Part shown: piece after piece, positions 5,773 to 9,613 of the stretch
Numbering within the stretch: the first letter of the stretch is position 1
How the letters are laid out: each line of letters starts with the position of its first letter
DNA from: Candidatus Moranbacteria bacterium UBA4824
GTDB lineage: Bacteria; Patescibacteriota; Minisyncoccia; Moranbacterales; UBA2206
Reading direction: 5' to 3'
Assembly: GCA_002400405.1 (NCBI GenBank)
Contig: DHFM01000053.1
Span: 1-9,613 of the forward strand
Length of the DNA stretch: 9,613 nt
Notes under the pieces: generated by a model
What the model saw: the letters and a program-made list of their open reading frames with translations, nothing else
The model's database searches: none
What the model was told of the DNA's origin: nothing
Program-made: the position numbers and the translations under genes

Positions 5773-5812
5773 ATTTCGCACTAAATTTAGTGTAAAAAAG
5801 GGAAGGCGATGA
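5753..5812 (+). CDS. Possible 19-codon basic peptide overlapping the 40-residue ORF
   Basis: ATG 5753 follows GGAGG (5739-5743) by nine bases and overlaps the end of the previous small ORF in another frame. It encodes MRRSKVKFRTKFSVKKGRR, with ten Lys or Arg in 19 residues, and stops at TGA 5810-5812. Its last codons lie inside the rsgA terminator stem, so they may be a by-product of that hairpin. The strong ribosome site could equally be chance in a Lys/Glu/Gly codon run. Confidence 0.22.
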   Translation: MRRSKVKFRTKFSVKKGRR

Positions 5813-5834
5813 ATAACTTCATTACCTTCCCTTT
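5794..5834 (-). terminator. Rho-independent terminator of rsgA
   Basis: AAAGGGAAGG (5797-5806) pairs perfectly with CCTTCCCTTT (5825-5834). An inner stem ATGAA/TTCAT (5809-5813 with 5818-5822) caps it with a four-base loop. On the minus strand it is followed by a run of T (5799-5794), 18 bases beyond the rsgA stop. It could also block plus-strand readthrough from the small ORFs. Confidence 0.88.
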
Positions 5835-5851
5835 AAAATTTTCTAATTTTT

Positions 5852-6940
5852 TTAGTAATCTTTGTAGTTATTATTTTGAAGATTAATTTTAACGCTTTTG
5901 ATAAATTTTCCAAACTGATGGTCTTTTTCTTTCTTCTCTAATTTATTCATTTTATAATGTTGAGTTTCTTTTTTGAGGTTGATATAATTGGCATATCTTT
6001 GCTTGTCTATTTTTCCAGCTTTCAAGGCTAATAGAACTGCACATCCCGGTTCGTGGACATGTGTGCAATTTATAAATTTGCATTCTTGAGATAGATTTGT
6101 TATTTCATCAAATAAATTATCAACGCCACCGCTGGCATCAGTCATACCCACTTCTCGCACCCCCGGATTGTCTATTATGATACCACCTTGTTTTGAGAAA
6201 TACATTTCTCTTGCAGTTGTCACATGTTTTCCTCTGCCTGAATAGGAGCCAATTTCACCAGTTTCTATTCTGCTTTTGCCAAGTAAGTTATTGATTAGAG
6301 AAGATTTGCCCACACCAGAAGAACCTAAAAAACAATAGGTTTTTCCTTTAGTGATATATTTTTCTAATTCTTCTAATCCGCTATCAGTCAAAGCGCTAGT
6401 TAGGAGAACATCAATATCTTTGAAACGGTCTCGTATTTGATCAAGTTTCAAATTCAATTCTTCTTCGGAAATTAAATCTACTTTGTTTAGTATTATTGAT
6501 GACTTGATTCCGCCAGCATTTGCCATAGCAAAATATCGCTCAAATCGATTCAAATTATAATCTCTGCCGATCGCTTCAATGATAAACACCACATCTACAT
6601 TTGTTGCTATAATTTGAGTTTCATCCTTTCCGCTATATTTTCTTTGCATGATTGTTTTTCTCGGCAATATTTTTTCGATTATCGCTTTTCCATCTTCCAA
6701 GTTAGAAATTGCCACCCAATCGCCTACAGCTGGATAATCTTTTCGGGAATTTGCTTTCCAAATCTGTTTGCCCATTATTTTGGCTAAATATTCACCCTGA
6801 GTATTTTTTACCCGATAGCCTCCTCTTAGCTCAGAAATTACTCGGGCAATTTGAAAAGCCTCCAAGCCAAGTTCTATCCGGTTAGATTCAAAAAATTCAT
6901 CCCATCCTAAGTCTTCAATTTTTATTATTTCTTCAGACAT
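5852..6940 (-). CDS. rsgA: Ribosome small subunit-dependent GTPase RsgA
   Basis: The 362-residue circularly permuted GTPase checks and releases late 30S ribosomal subunits. An N-terminal OB-like segment (about 30-95, with GDWVAI at 73-78) precedes the GTPase, whose motifs appear in permuted order: NKVD (152-155), SAL (182-184), Walker A GSSGVGKSS (206-214), GRGKHVTT switch I (235-242), DNPG (257-260, usually DTPG). A zinc site follows, C287-x4-C292-x-H294-x5-C300, matching the family pattern exactly. The Lys-rich C terminus with HQFGKFIKSVK is typical of many RsgA proteins. The ATG at 6938-6940 lies six bases after a perfect extended -10 box, so the mRNA is probably leaderless. No ribosome site is seen. 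A strong terminator follows at 5794-5834. Confidence 0.97.
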   Translation of the reverse strand: MSEEIIKIEDLGWDEFFESNRIELGLEAFQIARVISELRGGYRVKNTQGEYLAKIMGKQIWKANSRKDYPAVGDWVAISNLEDGKAIIEKILPRKTIMQRKYSGKDETQIIATNVDVVFIIEAIGRDYNLNRFERYFAMANAGGIKSSIILNKVDLISEEELNLKLDQIRDRFKDIDVLLTSALTDSGLEELEKYITKGKTYCFLGSSGVGKSSLINNLLGKSRIETGEIGSYSGRGKHVTTAREMYFSKQGGIIIDNPGVREVGMTDASGGVDNLFDEITNLSQECKFINCTHVHEPGCAVLLALKAGKIDKQRYANYINLKKETQHYKMNKLEKKEKDHQFGKFIKSVKINLQNNNYKDY

Positions 6941-6946
6941 ATTTCC

Positions 6947-6955
6947 ATTATATCA
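6947..6955 (-). promoter_or_regulatory. Extended -10 promoter of rsgA, leaderless configuration
   Basis: On the minus strand TGA-TATAAT (6955 down to 6947) is an extended -10 box with a perfect hexamer. The last base is separated from the rsgA ATG by six bases, so transcription should start at or next to the A of the ATG. No good -35 hexamer is visible. Confidence 0.7.
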
Positions 6956-6985
6956 TTCAACGCTTAATTTTTCTAATTAAAGTAT

Positions 6986-7012
6986 AAAAAATCAAGGTTA
7001 TTAAAACCTTGA
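6986..7012 (-). terminator. Rho-independent terminator of tRNA-Asn
   Basis: Read on the minus strand, TCAAGGTT (7012-7005) and AACCTTGA (6999-6992) form a perfect 8-bp stem with a five-base loop, followed by six T (6991-6986). It lies ten bases after the tRNA 3' end and 46 bases upstream of the rsgA start codon. Confidence 0.9.
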
Positions 7013-7021
7013 AATTCTTAG

Positions 7022-7093
7022 CTCCGCGACCAGGACTCGAACCTGGAACCAATTGATTAACAGTCAACTGCTCTACCATTGAGCTATCGCGGA
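7022..7093 (-). tRNA. tRNA-Asn (anticodon GTT)
   Basis: The minus strand folds into a full cloverleaf. The 7-bp acceptor is TCCGCGA/TCGCGGA and the D stem is GCTC/GAGC. The anticodon stem GTTGA/TCAAT has one G-U pair and a loop CTGTTAA with anticodon GTT at its centre; the T stem CCAGG/CCTGG has loop TTCGAGT. The discriminator is G. The 3' CCA is not encoded (CTA follows), so a CCA-adding enzyme is needed. It has its own promoter (7122-7150) and terminator (6986-7012). Confidence 0.97.
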
Positions 7094-7121
7094 ATAAATA
7101 TTCAATTTTTAAAACAAATTG

Positions 7122-7150
7122 ATTATAACAAGATGTTTCAGATAAATCAA
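7122..7150 (-). promoter_or_regulatory. Sigma70 promoter of tRNA-Asn
   Basis: On the minus strand TTGATT (7145-7150), a 17-base spacer and a perfect TATAAT (7122-7127). The predicted start is near 7115, about 20 bases before the mature tRNA 5' end. An 11-base palindrome TCAAGACTTGA (7147-7157) overlaps the -35 box. Confidence 0.8.
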
Positions 7151-7197
7151 GACTTGAATAAATCCGAATGATTCTGGTGAATTTTTTGTTTTTGGAT

Positions 7198-7203
7198 TAT
7201 AAT
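7198..7203 (+). promoter_or_regulatory. -10 box upstream of the DM13 gene
   Basis: A perfect TATAAT lies 50 bases before the preferred ATG at 7254. The best -35 candidate at 17-base spacing is TGGTGA (7175-7180), which is weak. The predicted leader is AT-only for most of its length, with no Shine-Dalgarno. Confidence 0.45.
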
Positions 7204-7253
7204 TATCTTAAGAATAAATTAAAAATAAATTAAAATTGATTAAAATAAAAAAA

Positions 7254-8156
7254 ATGAAAAAGCAAATTATAAAAGTTAGAAAAATTGAAAAAAAGAAAAA
7301 AGAAAATATTAAAATAGAAAAAATGAAAAAGGCAATTGTGAAAATAATTGAAAAAATAAAAACAATCAAAATCGCTAACTCTTTCAAAAAAATCAGAAAA
7401 CCGGAGATATTCAAAAATATGAATATTTTTCAAAAATTTAGAAAACCAAAAGTGGTGATGCGAAAGACCTATAAGAAAAAAACTTGGAAAAAAATTGTTG
7501 GGATTATTTTTATGGTAATTATCGCTGGGGCTATTTTTTTTGGGATAATCTTTTTGGTAAAAAATAAAAAAAATGCTTCGCGTCCGATACCGAAAAATTC
7601 AATTTCGACCAACTTGCAAGAGCCGGGGAAAGTGATAGAAGTTGATAGTTTAGACGAAGCTTTTCCGGCTAATGGGGAAATTATCTCTCAAGGAAGATTC
7701 AATAATGTGGAACAAATTTTGAAGGGCAAGGCGCTTTTCGTCAAAAGCGGAGGAGAAGTTTTTTTGCGATTGGAAGATTTTGAAATGGTCAATGGGCAGG
7801 ATATGCATATTTATCTTTCGCCAATATTAAATCTCAATCCGGAGGATGTGATTGATTTGGGAATCATGAAATCGACCACAGGAAATGTTAATTATAAAGT
7901 TGAAAAATCAGTTGATTTGGAAAAATATTATAATGTCTTGATTTGGTCTAATCGTTTCAATGCTTTTTTTGGATATGCCAGTTTGCAAAAAGGGGAATTG
8001 CTACCGGAAGTCGCCCCTGTAGCGCCAGAGGAAAAAGAAGACGAACAAGATATTTCTCAATCGTCTATCGATGGCGAAGTTAGCCAGCCTCAAACGGAGC
8101 AAGCTGAAGCGGATGAAGTTTTGATGGAGCAAAACGCAGAAAAAATTATTCCCTAA
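7254..8156 (+). CDS. Membrane-anchored DM13-domain protein with Lys-rich cytoplasmic tail
   Basis: The 300-residue protein (from ATG 7254; TTG 7236 would add six residues) has three parts. Residues 1-80 are extremely basic, with 29 Lys, and contain an imperfect repeat (FKKIRKPEIF at 44-53, FQKFRKPKVV at 59-68). Residues 81-102 form one transmembrane span. Outside, residues about 141-244 match the DM13 domain: G-RF-N...G-A, LRLEDFEMVNGQDMHIYLS, DLG-MKS-TGN-NY, VDLEKYYNVLIWSNRF, FFGYASL. The tail after it is Pro/Glu-rich and acidic. DM13 is a predicted electron-transfer or adhesion-type extracellular domain, usually with a Cys after the Trp of VIWC; here it is Ser (S232). The basic tail may contact nucleic acid or anionic lipid (inference). 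It is probably a single-gene transcript. Confidence 0.85.
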   Translation: MKKQIIKVRKIEKKKKENIKIEKMKKAIVKIIEKIKTIKIANSFKKIRKPEIFKNMNIFQKFRKPKVVMRKTYKKKTWKKIVGIIFMVIIAGAIFFGIIFLVKNKKNASRPIPKNSISTNLQEPGKVIEVDSLDEAFPANGEIISQGRFNNVEQILKGKALFVKSGGEVFLRLEDFEMVNGQDMHIYLSPILNLNPEDVIDLGIMKSTTGNVNYKVEKSVDLEKYYNVLIWSNRFNAFFGYASLQKGELLPEVAPVAPEEKEDEQDISQSSIDGEVSQPQTEQAEADEVLMEQNAEKIIP

Positions 8157-8161
8157 CGAGA

Positions 8162-8190
8162 TTGACGCAATTTATTTTTTAAGCTATAAT
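8162..8190 (+). promoter_or_regulatory. Sigma70 promoter of the RRM protein gene
   Basis: TTGACG (8162-8167), a 17-base spacer and a perfect TATAAT (8185-8190). It starts five bases after the DM13 stop codon. Predicted transcription begins near 8197, giving a leader of about 140 bases before ATG 8338, the longest in the window. Confidence 0.82.
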
Positions 8191-8266
8191 CATTCCAGTT
8201 GTAAGTCTTCTCAGTAAGTTTTGCCTTATCTAAAAAAAGTAAGGAACAAGCGATATGAGAGAGGTC

Positions 8267-8327
8267 GCCTTGCAATATTTTCCGCCAAAGGGCGGATCAG
8301 CCTATGGCTGAAAATAATAAATAAGGC
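8267..8327 (+). promoter_or_regulatory. Three-way-junction RNA structure in the 5' leader of the RRM gene
   Basis: GCCTT (8267-8271) can pair with AAGGC (8323-8327) and TATTTT (8276-8281) with AAAATA (8311-8316). Directly inside are two perfect hairpins, CCGCC/GGCGG (8282-8286, 8291-8295) and CAGCC/GGCTG (8298-8302, 8306-8310), joined by two bases. The closing strand contains AAGG, the only Shine-Dalgarno-like sequence before ATG 8338, so the fold could mask it. The twin GC-rich hairpins in AT-rich DNA could instead be a dispersed palindromic repeat. Confidence 0.5.
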
Positions 8328-8337
8328 AATAAAAAAG

Positions 8338-8664
8338 ATGGCACAAAAACTATACGTAGGAAATTTATCCTACAATGTGAATGATGAAGCATTGAAAGAA
8401 ATGTTTTCCGCAGCGGGAACAGTAGCTTCTGCAATGATCATCACTGACAGAATGTCTGGACGATCCAAAGGTTTTGGATTTGTTGAGATGAGTTCTGACG
8501 CGGAAGCGACAGCTGCAATTGACATGTTCAATGGAAAAGAAGTTGAAGGACGAGCATTGACTGTTAATGAAGCCCGACCAAAAGAAGACCGACCTCGTAC
8601 AGGTGGCTTCGGAGGCGGAAATGGCCGTGGCCGAGATTTCGGCGGACGAAGAGACCGATTCTAG
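8338..8664 (+). CDS. Single-RRM glycine-rich RNA-binding protein
   Basis: The 108-residue protein has one RNA-recognition motif: RNP2 LYVGNL (5-10) and RNP1 KGFGFVEM (44-51), with the aromatic residues that stack on RNA bases. A Gly/Arg/Asp-rich tail (88-108) ends in FGGRRDRF. This is the layout of the cyanobacterial Rbp-type and similar bacterial RRM proteins, which bind RNA in the cytoplasm and are often cold-responsive. ATG 8338 (MAQKLYVG) is the start because the RRM begins at residue 4. The frame stays open upstream to TTG 8221, but that stretch covers the structured leader and has no homology sign. It has its own promoter (8162-8190), leader structure and terminator, so it is a single-gene unit. 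Autoregulation through the leader is possible. Confidence 0.95.
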   Translation: MAQKLYVGNLSYNVNDEALKEMFSAAGTVASAMIITDRMSGRSKGFGFVEMSSDAEATAAIDMFNGKEVEGRALTVNEARPKEDRPRTGGFGGGNGRGRDFGGRRDRF

Positions 8665-8708
8665 TATGCGAAAGCCTTAGCGAAAGGCACATGCGAATCA
8701 ATCAAACA

Positions 8709-8742
8709 AGCCCTGAGTAATCGGGGCTGTTTTGTATTTTTT
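8709..8742 (+). terminator. Rho-independent terminator of the RRM gene
   Basis: AGCCCTGA (8709-8716) pairs with TCGGGGCT (8721-8728) with one T-G wobble and loop GTAA, followed by a T-rich stretch (8730-8742). An additional small hairpin GCCTT/AAGGC (8674-8688) lies between stop codon and terminator. Confidence 0.85.
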
Positions 8743-8749
8743 GGTTTTA

Positions 8750-8758
8750 TGCTAGTAT
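8750..8758 (+). promoter_or_regulatory. Possible extended -10 box for the lipoprotein gene
   Basis: TGC-TAGTAT is an extended -10-like element just after the RRM terminator and 38 bases before ATG 8797. No good -35 is visible, and other AT-rich hexamers nearby could serve. Confidence 0.3.
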
Positions 8759-8796
8759 ATTTAATGTTAAATGTAATAATTTAAAAATCAACAATA

Positions 8797-9153
8797 ATGA
8801 ATAAATATCTTTTAACTGCTGTTTTTTTGGGATTAGGTTTGGTTTTGTCCGGTTGCGGGCAAGATAGTGGAGATGTTGATAGGAATGCTTCCATCATATT
8901 TTTTTATGGACAAGAATGTCCACATTGTAAAATCGTAGAAAAATATATTGAGGAGAATAAAATAGCGGAAAAGATAAACTTTTCTCAAGGAGAGGTTTAT
9001 CATAACAAAAAAAATGCTGAATTTTTAGTTGAAAAAGCTGGTCAGTGCGGTATTGATACAAAATCAATCGGAGTGCCTTTGCTTTGGGCGGATGAGAAGT
9101 GCTATGTTGGTGATAAGGATGTGATTGAATTTTTAAAGAATAAAGTAAAATAG
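8797..9153 (+). CDS. Thioredoxin/glutaredoxin-like CPHC lipoprotein
   Basis: The 118-residue protein is probably exported and lipid-anchored: a hydrophobic signal (about 4-17) ends in a lipobox, LSGC, with C20 as the acylated Cys. The mature part has a thioredoxin-fold active site, FFYGQECPHC at 35-44 (C41-P-H-C44, the DsbA-type dipeptide), and the cis-Pro loop GVPLLW (92-97). Two more Cys (C84, C102) could form a second disulfide or be resolving residues. It is short, essentially a minimal fold. Its likely role is thiol-disulfide exchange on the outer face of the membrane; whether it oxidises or reduces substrates cannot be told. A membrane protein with a CPVC motif starts 36 bases downstream and is the likely redox partner. 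No Shine-Dalgarno is visible. Confidence 0.88.
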   Translation: MNKYLLTAVFLGLGLVLSGCGQDSGDVDRNASIIFFYGQECPHCKIVEKYIEENKIAEKINFSQGEVYHNKKNAEFLVEKAGQCGIDTKSIGVPLLWADEKCYVGDKDVIEFLKNKVK

Positions 9154-9188
9154 TTAACAGTTAATAGTAAACAGTAAATAGTAAAAAA
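9147..9188 (+). repeat. Six degenerate heptamer repeats between the two redox genes
   Basis: With a strict 7-base period the units are AAAATAG, TTAACAG, TTAATAG, TAAACAG, TAAATAG and TAAAAAA. The first contains the lipoprotein stop codon and the last ends just before the next ATG at 9190. The whole intergenic gap is repeat, with no ribosome site. Confidence 0.7.
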
Positions 9189-9189
9189 T

Positions 9190-9613
9190 ATGGATAAAAA
9201 ATATCTAAGAGTTTTATTGCCAACTGCAATTTTTCTTTTTGCCCGCGGTGCGCAGGCAGTTTGTCCAGTGTGTGTGGTGGCGGTGAGCGCTTGTGTTGGG
9301 CTTTCGCAATATCTGGGAATTGATGATACAATTTCCGGTCTTTGGATTGGAGGACTTTTGGTTTCAATGATAAGTTGGACAATCGATTGGCTGAAAAGAA
9401 AAAATATAAAATTCTATTTTAGAAAAATCCTAGTTATCGGATTATTTTATGTTTTTACTATCGGGCCACTGTATAAAAGTGAAATGATTGGACACCCGGC
9501 TAATAAACTTTGGGGAATGGACAAACTATTACTTGGGATAATTTTAGGGAGTATTTTTTTCCTTTTGGCGGTATTTCTAAACTCATATCTCAAGAAGAAA
9601 AATGGCGGGAAAG
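9190..9613 (+). CDS. Multi-span membrane protein with CPVC motif, cut by window edge
   Basis: The first 141 codons are visible and the frame is open to the right edge. A signal-like or first membrane segment (about 5-21) ends in ARGAQA, followed at once by VCPVCVVAVSAC, giving a CPVC pair plus one more Cys. QYLGIDD and a second span (about 47-65, LWIGGLLVSM) follow, then WTIDWLK. Two more spans lie at about 77-93 and 115-134. I do not recognise a named family with certainty; it resembles a type of protein often seen in CPR genomes beside thioredoxin-like proteins. CXXC at a membrane face beside a CPHC lipoprotein suggests electron or disulfide transfer across the membrane, in the manner of DsbB/VKOR or DsbD (inference). 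No ribosome site is present; it is probably cotranscribed with the lipoprotein gene. Confidence 0.8.
   Translation, partial: MDKKYLRVLLPTAIFLFARGAQAVCPVCVVAVSACVGLSQYLGIDDTISGLWIGGLLVSMISWTIDWLKRKNIKFYFRKILVIGLFYVFTIGPLYKSEMIGHPANKLWGMDKLLLGIILGSIFFLLAVFLNSYLKKKNGGK

Noticed and set aside
5773..5800. dif-like Xer recombination site around the palindrome CACTAAATTTAGTG (5779-5792)
   Set aside because: TTTCGC and TGTAAA flanks look suggestive, but the symmetric arms are separated by four bases instead of the usual six, and no integrated element is evident.
7413..7430. Perfect 18-base palindrome AAAAATAT-GA-ATATTTTT
   Set aside because: It is inside the DM13 coding region in extremely AT-rich DNA where such symmetry is easily produced by chance codons.
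7208..7433. Two minus-strand Phe/Ile-rich open frames
   Set aside because: They are the antisense of the Lys-rich N terminus of the DM13 protein.
8221..8337. 39-residue N-terminal extension of the RRM protein from TTG 8221
   Set aside because: The stretch is the structured 5' leader. The RRM begins three residues after ATG 8338, the usual arrangement for this family.
1..9613. CRISPR array, transposon, prophage or toxin-antitoxin module
   Set aside because: No regularly spaced repeats with unique spacers, no transposase or integrase, no structural phage gene and no paired toxin-antitoxin genes were found on either strand.

Overview
The window is AT-rich, about 9.6 kb, and compactly organised. 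It holds short housekeeping genes, several small Lys-rich membrane proteins, and many start codons with no ribosome-binding site. Together with the arm-less ABC-F ATPase, the Gly/Arg-tailed single-RRM protein, the YtxH-like protein and the CPVC membrane protein beside a CPHC lipoprotein, this suggests a Candidate Phyla Radiation (Patescibacteria) genome, perhaps Parcubacteria-like. That placement is inference from gene style; no marker gene is present. The standard bacterial code fits: long genes contain no in-frame TGA and use TGG for Trp and GGN for Gly.

Left part (1-3185). A truncated HI0933-family flavoprotein runs off the left edge on the minus strand. A dinD pseudogene starts 18 bases away on the plus strand; it is full length and in one frame but carries two internal stops. 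A gene-free stretch of about 190 bases follows, with a perfect 17-bp inverted repeat, a consensus sigma70 promoter and a leader with competing hairpins. It leads into a DEAD-box RNA helicase, which ends in a strong terminator and converges on a minus-strand NUDIX hydrolase.

Middle part (3186-5850). An ABC-F ATPase lies on the minus strand. A shared upstream region with a phased direct repeat separates it from a divergent plus-strand pair: a one-span coiled-coil membrane protein and a YtxH-like protein. The next 370 bases have no long gene but are dense in signals. They contain a promoter-to-terminator unit of about 60 nt that begins on an ATG, a 40-codon ORF with the best Shine-Dalgarno in the window, an overlapping 19-codon basic ORF, and the rsgA terminator.

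Right part (5852-9613). rsgA (ribosome-assembly GTPase) and tRNA-Asn(GUU) are on the minus strand, each with a promoter. Rightward follow a DM13-domain membrane protein with an extremely Lys-rich cytoplasmic tail, an RRM RNA-binding protein behind a structured 5' leader, a thioredoxin-like CPHC lipoprotein, and a partial CPVC multi-span membrane protein cut by the right edge. The last two probably form an envelope thiol-redox module.

Two themes recur. RNA handling: DEAD-box helicase, ABC-F, RsgA, RRM protein and tRNA. Envelope proteins: DM13, CPHC lipoprotein, CPVC protein and the YtxH-like pair. Several promoters place the -10 box only 6-9 bases before the start codon, implying leaderless or near-leaderless mRNAs. 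No CRISPR array, transposase, integrase or recognised defence system was seen.
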